NCBI GenBank assembly: GCA_033398695.1
Contig: CM065811.1
Location: forward strand, 75,024,001-75,088,000
DNA from: Orobanche coerulescens
Taxonomy: Eukaryota > Streptophyta > Magnoliopsida > Lamiales > Orobanchaceae
Direction of reading: 5' to 3'
Length of the DNA: 64,000 nt
The notes beneath the pieces are model-generated. The model ran no database searches. It worked only from the letters and a program-made list of their open reading frames with translations, and was not told the DNA's origin. Position numbers and translations under genes: made by a program. Positions 11,518 through 22,710 of the stretch are shown here, in pieces. Position 1 is the first letter of the stretch. Each line of letters opens with the position of its first letter.

Positions 11518-12020
11518 AGTTGTGATTTTGTGATATCGTGATGATTGAAATGGATGTGATTGCCAATGTAGTATTCCGGAATATATATGTGGCAAATGAC
11601 CTATGTTTGAGATGATTGTGTAAAACCGTATTTTTGTATATAATGTTGTGTAATTGTGTACTTGCACTAGCTATTCGAATGCTAACCCCTTAAATGGGGG
11701 AAATGCGTCTTATGCATTTCAGGTACCGGGAGAGCTGAGGAGCAGGCACGGGGCACGCACGCGAAGGATGGAATGGCTTGATGATAGTGGCTCGAGTCTG
11801 TATTGTTTAATTTTATGTTTTGTCATTGCATATGTCGAGTATTGGAGTTAAACTGTTTATCCTTGAATTTGGTTTAAGTCCCCTGCGTGGGCAACGAATT
11901 GATATCTACATTATATTTTATGTACTCCGTTGAAATGTTTTGGCCGAGGCCACGGCCCTATTTACTTTTGAGTGCATCTTTTGGGGTTTCCATTGTGGTT
12001 ATGTGTCATGTGTTAGCCTG

Positions 12021-12079
12021 GTAGACCTCAAGGGGGTTCTACGGCGTGTAATGTCCCATTTGTGAATTGGGGTGTTACA
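12021..12079 (+). other. LTR 3' module: hairpin plus 33 bp terminal segment
   Basis: GTAGACCTC and GGGGTTCTAC form a hairpin with one internal mismatch. The last 33 bp (12047-12079) start TGTAATGTCC and end GTGTTACA. Confidence 0.55.
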
Positions 12080-13517
12080 GAGGATAGTGTCTGACCGTTA
12101 GTCGATCGTCTTTAACTGCAGAGGTTCGTTTCCCTCGCTTTTTGGAGCCTCCGGCGGAGATCGCTATGTCGAACCCAGGAGTCCTAGGCCGTCTTCGTCA
12201 TAAGAGGTCGACTCGGGTCCCACCCGTTGCGTTGCCTATAGTTCCGGAGGCGGAGCCTCGCGTGGAGCCGGAGCCCCGCGTGGAGCCGGTCGTGGTTGAG
12301 GAGGAAATTCCGGAGGAGGGGCTTCGAGCTAATCGCAAGAGGCCGAGGCCGGAAGGAACTTCGATTCCTGCCCCGGGCGGTGAAGTGCCGATCGCCGCGC
12401 CTCCGATCACCATCGTTGCTCCGGAGAGCGAGACGTCCTCTGCGGCTTTTCTGCGGGAGACGGCGATCGCGGATGCTGAGACCCCTCGAGGGAAACCGTT
12501 TCTCGGTCGGGATCCCGAGAAGGCTAAGAGGTAGATAGCATTTCTGTGTTGAAAAATTGCATCTGCGTAGGAGTTGTATTAACTTAGCTGTTTTGATGCA
12601 GGATCCGTCGCGCAGATCCGTCTTGTCCACCGATGGTCGTGGATTTCCTGGCGAGCCGATCTCCTCGCCATTCCTGCGACATTCCTCCATATGTTAGCAA
12701 AGCTGCGTCTGCTCTGCCGAAGGCATGGACGACTGATCTGGATGCGATCGCTCGGCAGCGATCGTCGAGTTCGATGCATGCTGTTCTCGCCCTTTCTCTT
12801 CAGACGGCGACCACGGCCGTCCAGGCTGCTCAGGAGTTTGAGGGGCGGACCTCCACTATTCGCCTTCAGGAGGATCTCGAGGCGGCTCGGAAAGAGAACG
12901 CCGAGTTTGCTGACAAGATCGCGGCGATGGAGAAGGACTCCTTGGAGGCGGCCAAGTGGGCGAGCCATGAGCTTGAGCTGGAGAAGAAAGAGACTGAGAA
13001 ATATCGAATGGCGGTCGACCGATTTCGGGACCAGATGCAGAGTGCCATCCAGGCGCGGAATGTTGCTGAAGAGGAGGCCGATCGCCAGAAGGTGACGATC
13101 GCTCGGCTGACCAGCGAGCTGGCGGAGGCGAAAGAGAAGGTTGCTGCGAGGGAGGCCGAGCTCCAGGGATCGCAACAGGCGATGGCCGAGCTGAGAGGAG
13201 AGGTTGAGGCGACCAAGGCCGATCCCTTCCAAAACTTGGAGTATGTCAGCGAGTTCGCCTATTATTTGGCGTTCGCCGACTCGATCCGAGCGGCTAAGAA
13301 GGGAGGCTTGGAGGTCGGTCCTCTAGCTGAGAAGTTCAAGTCATATGCATTGGAGCATCCTCTTCATTCAGCTTTCTCCTTGCCGATCCTGGATCTTGCG
13401 GACATCGGCGTGGATTTGAGCTGGTATCCGTCTCCAGCCAATCTTGCTCATCCCGACGCTCCGGAAGATGAGGGGACCGCGCCGAATGTTGATGGCGAAG
13501 GCCAGGCAGGGGCCTGA

Positions 13518-14079
13518 GGCGCTTCATTTTTGACGTTCTTAGCTTACTTTCTTAGTAGTTTGGTAGCTTTCTTTTGTAGCACTTAGGCCTTCGGGCGACC
13601 GTGTACTTTGATCTTCTCAAGCAATGAACTGAATGTTTGATTATCTTCGATTACTTGAATGAATGGTTATTTTTGAGTCTTTGTTTGACTTTGTACAAAT
13701 GTGTGAGGAGAGATCGTTGCGAGGGTGGTTCCAAATGAATTGATAAACTCATAAAGACAACTTTTTACAACAAATTCGATCGCTGCACTACATCTGAAAA
13801 AATGACGATCTCCGTACGTGGTTGAATAGCGACGATCGTCGTGTAGGTAGTCCGCACTCTTATTGCCCCTTGTTTTTATTCACTTAGTGGAAGTAAGGGG
13901 ATGAAAATAATTCCTTGAGTGAGCGGTCTTCAACTTTGTCGAATCCTCGGGGACGGTCGTCCATCTTGAGGAACCGTGCACGATCGCGGAGTTCGATGGA
14001 CCGACTCCTTGATCATGTCTTGATGCGCGAAGACATTGAGTGTCTCGTGACTCACTTTATTATGAGGGTCCTCTGTTAG
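13518..14079. other. Non-coding spacer downstream of the antisense gene
   Basis: No supported gene lies here. It is probably the 3' untranslated part of the antisense gene. It has several GATCG-containing words like those of the Tat LTR. I see no terminator or protein domain. Confidence 0.4.
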
Positions 14080-14600
14080 GCTGCGCCTCGCCTCGTATTT
14101 AAACGAAGGGCGTGCGGTCTCGGTCTAGAGGAGTCCTTGCGCGGGGCAGCGTCGGATGAATCAACTCCACGCCTGCGGCTTGTTAGCTCTGCTTCCACCT
14201 TGGCCAGCCATGGAGATGGCCGACCTCGACGGTGTACGTTGAGACGGGGGTTGTGGCACGTCGCATTGTCCGGGTTCACCATGTTAAATGATGAACCTTT
14301 GAGGGCGAGCGATCGTGTCCACTGATTTATTTTGGAGGGCCCTCAGACTACGCCGGCCTCGTATTTAAACGAAGGGCGGGCGATCTTGGCCTAAAGGGAC
14401 CTTGCATGGCCTAAGCAGTCGGTTCCATCGACCACCAGGACCATGGCTGCACTCTTCCACCTTGGATCGTCATGCAGATGCCGACCTTCGACGGTGTATG
14501 TTGTGCGGGGGAGGCGATCTCGTGCCTTAGTCCATCATGTTAGATGGTGAACTGTAGATGGCGATTGAGTCCTCCGGTTTCTAAATAAGGAGGGAGATCG
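14080..14600. repeat. Two-copy ~262 bp tandem repeat
   Basis: CTCGTATTTAAACGAAGGGC occurs at about 14092 and again at about 14357. Matching later landmarks (GACGGTGTACGTTG against GACGGTGTATGTTG; CATGTTAAATGATGAAC against CATGTTAGATGGTGAAC) keep the same spacing. The copies are diverged, so the duplication is not recent. It occupies the place where pol would be expected. Confidence 0.75.
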
Positions 14601-14745
14601 GGGTGACTTCCGTTGTCTCCTTCTCTTGATTGAAGCATGCAGGGACGGTCGCCGAGGTTGGTCCAGGGGTCAGCTCATATGAGCTTTCCAGCCTGTTTTG
14701 TGTTCGACTCGGACGAGCGTCCATAGAGATAGGTAGGGGCTTCGG

Positions 14746-16266
14746 CTAAAGCAATAAGATGTCCAACTTGCCCTCCTCGAACAATCTCCAGAGCTGTTTG
14801 AGGAGGTCGCGACATTTGTTGGTGCTGTGGCCGGGACTCTTGTGGTAGGCACAATATTGATTGTTGTCCAGGTGACCGTGGTCCCTTATCGCCTTTGGCT
14901 TTTTGAGCTCTTCGTGCCCCTTGATGGCATAGAAAATATGAGCCGTAGTTCTGTTGAACGTATGGAGGAGATGGGCTTCCATGTCCTCGAAAGCCTTGAG
15001 ATCTCCGGGTGTCTTGGCGATCGCCTTCTTTGCTTTGGCGATCGCTATCTTCTGGACAAGAGGTGGCGTTTCCTCGTCTAAGCGGAGGGTGAGTAGCCTT
15101 TGCCTGGCCAGGAAGTTGGCAGCTTTAGCGCGGAAGATCGCGTAAGTTGGGGGAATATCCTTGGAGAGATGTCTAAACATGGGAGAGTGACCGCGAATCC
15201 CCCATGGCGAATAGAGAGCGAGCTCGTCATCGGGGTTTGCGGTGAGGACGATTTCGTCCACTCGGTCAATGTAATTTGCGTCTGATTCGTCTTTCCCCTG
15301 CTTGATTTTTATCATGCGGTGGGGGCCTTCTGGTCTGGCGACCTTGCTGGCGAAGTATGACGTGAAGTCATTCGCCAGTTTCTTAAAAGATGTGATAGAT
15401 CGCGGTGGTAGTGAGACGTACCATCTATGGGCCAGCTCGCCCAATGTCAACGGGAAGATCCGGCACTTGGTAGCATCAGATGCCCCACACCCAGTCATGT
15501 AAATTCGGAATTTACTCAGGTGGGTTTCGGTCCGATCTTCCCTCATACAGAGGTGTTTTGGGAGGAGCGATCGTTGTTTGTATGGGGGCAAGCTCGATGT
15601 GGACCGCGAGTGGCTCGGTCGGCCCGGCGATCTTCTTGCCGGTGCTTGCCCGGTGTCAAGAGTGCTCTCATCTCGTCGGTGGCATTGTATGGCGGCCATC
15701 GCCGTGGCTCGGCCGCTCGCGGCTCGGCGCTCGGAGCGGAGTGCCGAGGCGATTGAGTACGATCTCTGGCGATCGGGCGGAGTCGATGGCGACTGCGTTC
15801 GGCTGTGAGGTGGGTAGGCCGAACTTCTGGTGACGGATTCGGGTTCCGTCTTTTCGAGGTTGGAAACAGAGTGCCCCGGTCGCCAGGATGGGTCGCGCCC
15901 CAAGCGATCGAATATGGATCCGTCCGGTCGTGCGAGAGCCTTTCCTCGCGAATTCGGGCTTTCTGACGATCGCTCGTTCAGTAGCCCGTTGAATTTCCGT
16001 TTTCCCATGCGGCGGATGATCGAGGAAGTTATCGCGGGCGACGCGCATGCTCTCCGTCGCTCCTCCAGGATGGCCATAGCCTCCTCGATCTGTTCTTTGG
16101 TTTGGAACTGATCGAGTGAGAGGTTGGGGCCATCTCTTGGATGCGGGATCGAGAGTCTCGCGTTGTTGCGGCTTCCCCCCGTCGTTGGCTGGGGTTCGGA
16201 CTGGGCCGGGATATGGTGTCCGGCGGTTCGGAGAGCGGCTTTCTTCGACGTACCGGCGGATGTCAT
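14746..16266 (-). CDS. gag: Tat-type Gag polyprotein
   Basis: This intact 506-codon frame begins MTSAGTSKKA 130 bp inside the 5' LTR. It encodes the structural Gag protein that would package element RNA in cytoplasmic particles. A disordered basic and Ser/Pro-rich N-terminal half is followed by a Retrotrans_gag-like core (from about residue 245, FRIYMTGCGASDATKCRIFP). Near the C-terminus is the Tat-type zinc-binding knuckle CAYHKSPGHSTNKC (about 472-485), a CX2HX4HX4C form. The frame stops soon after, so no protease is fused. The first ATG is used because the frame is closed upstream. An open frame this long suggests recent activity or constraint. Confidence 0.85.
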   Translation of the reverse strand: MTSAGTSKKAALRTAGHHIPAQSEPQPTTGGSRNNARLSIPHPRDGPNLSLDQFQTKEQIEEAMAILEERRRACASPAITSSIIRRMGKRKFNGLLNERSSESPNSRGKALARPDGSIFDRLGRDPSWRPGHSVSNLEKTEPESVTRSSAYPPHSRTQSPSTPPDRQRSYSIASALRSERRAASGRATAMAAIQCHRRDESTLDTGQAPARRSPGRPSHSRSTSSLPPYKQRSLLPKHLCMREDRTETHLSKFRIYMTGCGASDATKCRIFPLTLGELAHRWYVSLPPRSITSFKKLANDFTSYFASKVARPEGPHRMIKIKQGKDESDANYIDRVDEIVLTANPDDELALYSPWGIRGHSPMFRHLSKDIPPTYAIFRAKAANFLARQRLLTLRLDEETPPLVQKIAIAKAKKAIAKTPGDLKAFEDMEAHLLHTFNRTTAHIFYAIKGHEELKKPKAIRDHGHLDNNQYCAYHKSPGHSTNKCRDLLKQLWRLFEEGKLDILLL

Positions 16267-16381
16267 GATTCTGAAGGTTTTCTTTGAAGTGCAGTGAGTG
16301 TCACTTCAAGTATATGCCCCGAGAACAGTGAGTGTTCTTCGGGACGGTAGAAATAAAAGTTTGAGGGTTGAATGCCCCCTT

Positions 16382-16394
16382 CCTCTAGCGCCAA
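16382..16394 (-). other. Primer-binding-site region of the Tat element
   Basis: Just inside the 5' LTR the minus strand reads TTGGCGCTAGAGG. TTGGCGC-type sequences are usual at this place in plant gypsy elements. I cannot assign the tRNA with confidence. Confidence 0.5.
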
Positions 16395-16395
16395 T

Positions 16396-17597
16396 TGTTG
16401 CTACCCAAAATATTATCCGGAGATAGATATTGCTGGAATGGATGGGATAGCAAACAAATGCAAGAGCACTTCCGTGAGAAAGATAAATAACAGAAGATTT
16501 GCCGGGGTTGTTAATCCCAGGCTTGAATGCTCTCGCGAGATATTATTAATACCAATATTCGGGGATACAAGTACTAATGTAAGAATACAATTACAATGAG
16601 TGTAAAGATTCTTGTTATCTTAGCTAGCGAGCGTGTAGATTGCCGGAAGAACCAGATTTGATGCTCTGTGAGTTCTTGTAACAAAGGAGATGAACAGTCG
16701 CGGCGGTGAGAGATCGATCGTCTCTCACGGCGAGTATTTAGCTGGGTGCTTGGGCTCCGGGGCTTATGAATCCTTTGGAATCATCTATTGGAGACTTGTC
16801 GCTTGCGATCGTCTTCTAGACGAGAGATTTGGAGAGAGAAGTCTGAGATGGATTAGGTGAGATAGCCGGAGCTTGATGATATGTATGTTCTTCAAGATTT
16901 AGTGAATGTATCGGAATGTGAGAGAATGTGTTACGGCGTAAGTCGAGAATGAATTCGGAACCGTTGGTGTAATGAATTTCAACCGTAGGTTGAATGTGAG
17001 AGAATGTGAACCTTTTCCCGGTAGGAAGAGGTTCTCTATTTATAGGGCTTGGATCAGCCGGGCGATGTATACATCGATATAATAATCGGGCGATCGTCTT
17101 TTAGCACATGGGCTGTCCCCTCAAAGTCTGCGGGGAGTTCTGGCGATCAATCGTGCGGTCCATGGGGAGCTTACACGCGTCCCGAGTTGCGACACGGGTG
17201 GTCCTACCGACAACTTTCGGCGCGCATCTTTGGTAGGTGAGGTAGGTGGCGGTGTGGTCAAAGGTCTTGTGCATCGGCTAAAGATCTTGTGCGCTACGAA
17301 GATCTTGTCGGCGCCTTTGGTGGTTACGCACGTGGGTGCTTTTCTGAGACCCAGTCCTTGATGACTTTTGACGGGCGATCGTCTCTGCTCGGGGCGTAGG
17401 TCGATTGCCCTTAGCCGGTCACTAGAGTAGATCGCCAGCTGCCAAAGGGCGATCGCCTTGGGAGTCGATCGCCAGGTCCCTGATGGTGGTCTGATATCTT
17501 CGACTTGGCGAGCTAGCCATAGTTTGACTGGAGTTGACTTGGTCGCTCGGCCTTATAGTCGATCGCACTGTCGGGATGAATAAATCGTGACACAACA
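16396..17597 (-). repeat. 5' LTR of the Tat element
   Basis: This 1202 bp repeat matches 6917-8120. The minus-strand TATA box (CTATAAATAGAG) is near 17048-17037, with GCGATCG sites upstream of it in the sense direction, including GGCGATCGCC near 17450. It would drive gag. Confidence 0.9.
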
Positions 17598-17764
17598 TAT
17601 CCTACTACCTGTAGAAGGATCTAGAACACTACCATATATGTATCCTACTCTAAACAGTATTAGGCAAGACAGATACAAGGGAATGACAGAATCGTAATAC
17701 CCAGAATACTCTCCCTATGTCGAGCACTAATACAACCATGGTGCATAATGATAGAACGGAAATA

Positions 17765-18667
17765 CACTACACCATATATGGGTTTCAGCAACACCTAAAA
17801 AACTGTGTTCAAAAGTCCAAAAAGTATTGCTGAAGGCAGAAAAACAACCTATGGCTACACTTTGACCAAATTCGAAGGTGTTACAAAAATGGCCGCAACC
17901 ATAAGGGTCTAAGGTAACACTTTTCTTCTTTTTGGTAACATGTGAAAAAAGTGTAGCAATAGACCCCTATGCCAACACTTTTATTGTTTGTGCATACACT
18001 AGATTTTGTGTTGCTGTAGACTTAAGGCCACACTTTTATATATTTAGTGACACAAATATTTGTGTAGCCGTAGACCTATGCTAACACTGATGAGGTCTAA
18101 TATAACATTAAATTATGAAACACTTTGACATCTTTACCAACAACTTTAACACTATGGCTACACTTATATATAAATAGTTCTAACTTTTGCCAACACACTT
18201 TTAATCTTCGCCAACACAATTTTTATATTTTGCCAACAGAAAGAATTATAAATTATAGTCTATGGCTATATTTTTGCAGATTTTTACCAATCTTTTTCAT
18301 GGCAAAAAACATCATATTATATTGGAAAATAGATATTTCCATAAAACAGTCAACATCATTAAAACATGGCAACCATAACAACAACTAAAATATATGACTG
18401 CCAAATATTCAATCCAAAATCAAATAGCCAAATGCACTTACATAACCCAACATCCAAAATCTAACTTAAAATGCCATTCATAATTTCTTGAACTTTTTGG
18501 TCAAGTTTTCCATCCATCTCTTGTTGAAATTGAGCCCTAACCTTACAGTTAGGTCCGCATGTACTGATCAACAACTTGAACGGATGGTGATGCTGAAGAC
18601 ATCAACTTTGGTTTATTTTTATGAATAATTCTCCTAATTAGATAAGATGGTCGGTGTTCTTTTCCAT
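17765..18667 (-). mobile_element. CACTA (En/Spm) transposon remnant, one end only
   Basis: It starts CACTACACCATATATGGG, a CACTA terminal repeat, followed by many subterminal CAACACTTTT-like repeats in both orientations. At about 18620-18470 the minus strand encodes QQEMDGKLDQKVQEIMNGIL, typical of the C-terminus of the Ptta/En/Spm accessory protein. The other terminus is missing: sequence joins the gypsy array at about 18667 within the shared string TATTTGATAACAC. ATA precedes the end, but no matching duplication can be checked. Confidence 0.7.
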
Positions 18668-19859
18668 CATGAATTAATTTATTTGATAACACTTTCCTTC
18701 GAATCCACACGATTTCGAAGTTTTAAAATGAAAACTATGAAAATGATTGACCACATCCATACTCCTATATACCAGTTCGGTTCGTCACCAATTCTACTGA
18801 CATTCCATCGGAAAACCACATGATAGAGTTCCAAAATTTCAATGTATAAACTTCTACAAAAACTCCTTTTCCACATATGACTCGCAACGTCAACCATTAT
18901 CCCATCCTGGATCACCTCAATTATGTTATGAGAAAACATTGAAACAAATCAACACAGCGAAAGACTTCCCGAGAAGTTTCATTTGAACAAGTAAACCAAA
19001 ACCCCGAAAGGCAAAAATAGATAAACAATTGGTAACGCGTTTTACAAATCTCGGGAGTTTTAGAAAACAGAAAAGCCTTTTGAAGCATTAGGGTCTCAGC
19101 CCGTATCTCATTCCGTATTACAAGAAGTTTAAAAAGTAGAAAACCCTTTTCGGACCCCAAGTCATGAGTTGTAAAACTATTTTAAAATCAGTTGGGTCTC
19201 AATCCAAAATCATTTTCCGTAAAACATCCGTAAAATATTCATTTTGAAAAGTATCATTTTCAAATGCTCAAAAACAGTTCATATATCTTAGAATGAACTA
19301 CATGTTCTGCTCAACCATCCACAACATTCTCCCAAATGCACAATTCCGTTCCAAAATCTACCCAACATACTGATTTCCAAAATCATAGCGTCTCAAGATT
19401 ATCGATCCTGTCCCAACTCTGTCACCTTATACTGTAACACATAATATTCTGCTGAATCTCAAAGCATATCAACTTAGAACGACAATATATCTCAATGAAA
19501 TTCGAAAATCCAAATACTTACAGATCGTGAAGCCGATGATTCCCCATGATACTAGCACATGACTCAACTCAAGAAAATACTCGACACATATATTTTCAAA
19601 ACACACGTTTTGCAAAATCAGTTCAACTCGAGAACATGACAACTTTCTATCCGAAGAAATACGTTAATACCATTTGGAAAAGTTTATAACAAGCCCAGTA
19701 CTATACTGGCAAATCCCATAACGCACAAGCCTGAGTGAACAACAAAAACTCACAGCTCTAATATTTTTCAATCGACAACTCGAATGACGCGACAAAAATA
19801 CGACTCAACTCGACCCGATTGCTTAGGTTTTCTCAACCTAAAGCTCTGATACCATATTC

Positions 19860-19921
19860 TGTAACACCCCCAGATTTAACCGGGAATATTACAGCGCCAT
19901 GGGCCCCAAGATGGAACCCAC
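19860..19921 (-). other. LTR 3' module: hairpin plus 34 bp terminal segment
   Basis: On the minus strand GTGGGTTCC and GGGGCCCAT can pair with G-U pairs. The last 34 bp (19893-19860) then start TGTAATATTCCCGG and end GTGTTACA. The arm sequence differs from the other LTRs, yet the position and pairing are kept. The copy at 25964-25985 pairs likewise. Confidence 0.55.
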
Positions 19922-22710
19922 AAGGCTAAAGGAAATTTTCGCAAATATTTACAAATGCCCAAGAGGCCGACGACGATACTATCTTTAAAATATTTGAAGA
20001 CTATATAAAATCTGTTTATCAACACCGTCGTAAAATCTTGTTTTGAAAAGGGGCAAGGCCGAACGACCGAAACTCAATAGTTTAGAAAATGATTTCCAAA
20101 GTAACTCAAATTACCAGAAACCAAAGGTCATTTAAAAAATACTCACGCAGCGGAAAAGACAAACAATTAATAATACTCTAGCAGCGGAATACAACAACTG
20201 ATCAGGAAACTCAATACACAATTACATGCCCTAGCCAGTATCCTCCAGGAAACTCATCTCTCCACAACCGCTACAAGCTCGATATCTCAAGAACCTAAAA
20301 AAAAAAGCCCACGACGGGGTCAGTCATAATATCCAACAATGATAACCGTCACATCACATTAATAATTACATACTAATGAGAATACAAAATAAGAATACGA
20401 CCAATGTAATCTTATCGTCATAACTTTACCAAAATTCACATATCGCACAGTACCCAAGGTTCTCAAAACATTATCATAACTCATTGTTACGAAACTATAC
20501 CATCTCTGACCAATTCGATATACTAGAATAGACATCATCAAATCTCAACACGAAAATCAATTGTCCATCAAAGACAAATACCAAGGGAAATATGGCACAT
20601 ACCTCGAGATGCACAATACCACGACACTCATATCAGTCTAATCCAAGATCAGATCAATGCAACATACGGGCACGGTCCTAACACAATACCTACAAATGCA
20701 TACTCATATGACAACGTCAATATGCTCAAAACAATAACAACAATGTATACTCAATGGAAATCCCATGATCCAGCGCCCTCAAAATAGATCCCAAGATGAT
20801 CCTACTAGATCAAAACGAGGTGGATAACCACCAATATACATCTGCACAACAACACATGTAAAACCAACGATGCGAATCCACAAGATCCCATCAACACAAC
20901 ACTGGGTAATCCAATGATCCAGCGCCCTCAGCATAGATCCCAAGATGATCCCGTCGGACCATAACGAAGTGGACATCTGCTCCAGCGCCCTTAGGATAGA
21001 TCAAATGATCCCAACGGATCAACACAACATAAACAATACAATTATGCATACACATATACAAATCCATATGTTCATCAACATGAACAACATAACATGAACG
21101 ACATTATGACAATTCACTAGGACGACCCGATGTTCGAAAACATGAATGACAATATGCATGACCAAAATCAATAACAATAAACCACAATCAATATAGAATA
21201 CTTGCCCCGAGTCCTTCGGAAGAAATCTCGATGTCAAATCATCATCGACAATTTTCCGCAATGCTCGGCGATCCAAACGTACCATGGACTATAGATACTC
21301 ATATCCTTGTCTTTATCATAGTGTATCCTCGATACTCCAATATGCCAATAACCGAAATAAATCATATACATTATGATTTAACTCCCAGAATCGGAAGGAC
21401 AACATATAATCCAAATCTCCAGAATTTGCAGTAATAATCATTGCTATATGCATTATAAACGAAGTGAAACTGAAACCATTCATTAAACATTATAACTGAG
21501 CAAGTAATAACTTGCCTTGATACCGATACGACGACAATGAAGCCGCTACCAATCTAATTTCCTTCGTCTACGAGCTCCTCGGCCCTGACCCGTGCAATTC
21601 ACAAACACGCTCGAACACGACGGCAACATACGGTTATAATCACCGATCAATAATCTCAACCTATTGAAGTAATCAATTAACACATATCCGATAACAATCA
21701 ACAACCGACACGACAATCAACTCAACGATATCTCGATCGTACACAAAACCAAATAATCCAACTCAACAAATATGAACACATATCTACAATACAAGCCGTA
21801 CTCGATGATCACAAATAATAATCAATAACCGATCAACAAACCCAACAGTTCCACAATATCCCGGTTAACCACAATTCTGATCAAGCCAACTTAAACGATC
21901 ATGAATTCATAACCGAAACAGAATATACTACCCTGCCTGTTGACTTAGCGCACGTTAATTACTTAATGTAGCGTGCGCTAAGTTGCTCCCGTAAGCGTGC
22001 GCTAGCCAGTAGTCTTAGCGTGCGCTAATGACATGTAGTTGCATGTATTTCGGATACCGATCAACATATGGCGATTATCAAGAACACTAAGTGATTCGAA
22101 ACCATGTTCATAGCTATCAAAACAACGAAATCCGATATCATTTAACATATAGGTAATCATCCAACTCTAAATCCAAGTCATATATTCACAAATCATCTTC
22201 TTCCTCAAATATCAACCTCATGAACATTAAGAACGTAACAACACTTCCATAATCTATCATTACAGGGAGTAATTATCAACAAAAACATCAACATTCGAAA
22301 CTAAGGAGAAGAATTAACCAACTAATCTCAAGAAGACGAATCAACACGATTCAAACCATACGAATCTCATTAATATCATCATACTCTGGTAATCCATCTC
22401 ATAATCATGCTTATCAACTTGTTTATGTAATAATCATCAACTCAAGAACATCAACTTTCAATCCAAAATGAAATCCAAATATGAAGTGTGATTACCTTTT
22501 TGAAGGAATGAATTGATTTCCAAGGTTGAATCCATTTCCAAGAATCGCCAATGATTTAAAGAACAAAGCTTTAATCCATGATTTCCATCTTTAATCTTGT
22601 TAAAGAGGACCATCCCTCAGTGTTTAAGAACTCTCAAATGTCCTCCCAAGGTTCTCTCTATCGGTTGCAAGAAGAGAATGGACGAAATGAGGAATGACAG
22701 CCAACTACTC

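Larger units (their letters stand above)
9830..12079 (+). mobile_element. Solo LTR, 2.25 kb, nested in the antisense gene's intron
   Basis: It starts TGTAATATCC, ends GTGTTACA, and is flanked by perfect GAGGA duplications (9825-9829 and 12080-12084). It has the same plan as the solo LTR at 2409 but a different U3 motif (GTGCCGCGGCAC-like). It also holds a three-copy minisatellite, GAAGGCAAGTA at 11204-11214, TACTTGCACTAGC near 11660, and a 3' hairpin. Because it sits in an intron, it need not have destroyed the antisense gene. Confidence 0.92.
8631..13517 (+). pseudogene. Spliced antisense gene of the Tat element (Transposase_28-like)
   Basis: The gene lies opposite to gag. Exon A (8631-9545) starts MAGNSSSFGVPG, loses frame near 8735 and again near 9290, and contains VMEAGLRFPLSFAVSHLLAA, the style of the plant 'putative gypsy type transposon' domain (Pfam Transposase_28). 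Exon B is 9615-9779 (HIPAIEELPFDFLVVWERIR). Exon C is 12122-12530 (Pro/Glu-rich, EPRVEP repeats). Exon D is 12602-13517, with a long Ala/Glu-rich heptad region ending in a stop. Introns A-B, B-C and C-D have GT/AG ends and matching phases, so the frame stays open from the end of exon A to the stop. The coiled coil suggests oligomerisation; function is unknown. Frame breaks in exon A sit near CAG/CTG sites and may be assembly errors. Intron 2 carries the nested solo LTR. Confidence 0.65.
6917..17597 (-). mobile_element. Non-autonomous Tat-lineage LTR retrotransposon
   Basis: Two LTRs of about 1.2 kb (TGTTGCTACC...CACAACA) bound it, with TATCT on the left and TATCC on the right as an almost perfect 5 bp target duplication. 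Orientation is minus: a primer-binding-type sequence follows the LTR at 16396, gag starts 130 bp further, and a purine tract (minus strand, GGGGGG at about 8124-8129) precedes the other LTR. Protease, reverse transcriptase, RNase H and integrase are absent: only 1.2 kb of repeats separates gag from the antisense gene. A large antisense gene fills the 3' half, an arrangement known from some Tat/Ogre elements. After removing the nested solo LTR the element is about 8.4 kb. It must depend on enzymes from elsewhere. Confidence 0.85.

Noticed and set aside
12184..13232. Long minus-strand frames (168 and 217 codons) opposite the antisense gene
   Set aside because: They are shadows caused by the GC-rich codon use of exons C and D. 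They lack domains and cross the splice junctions.
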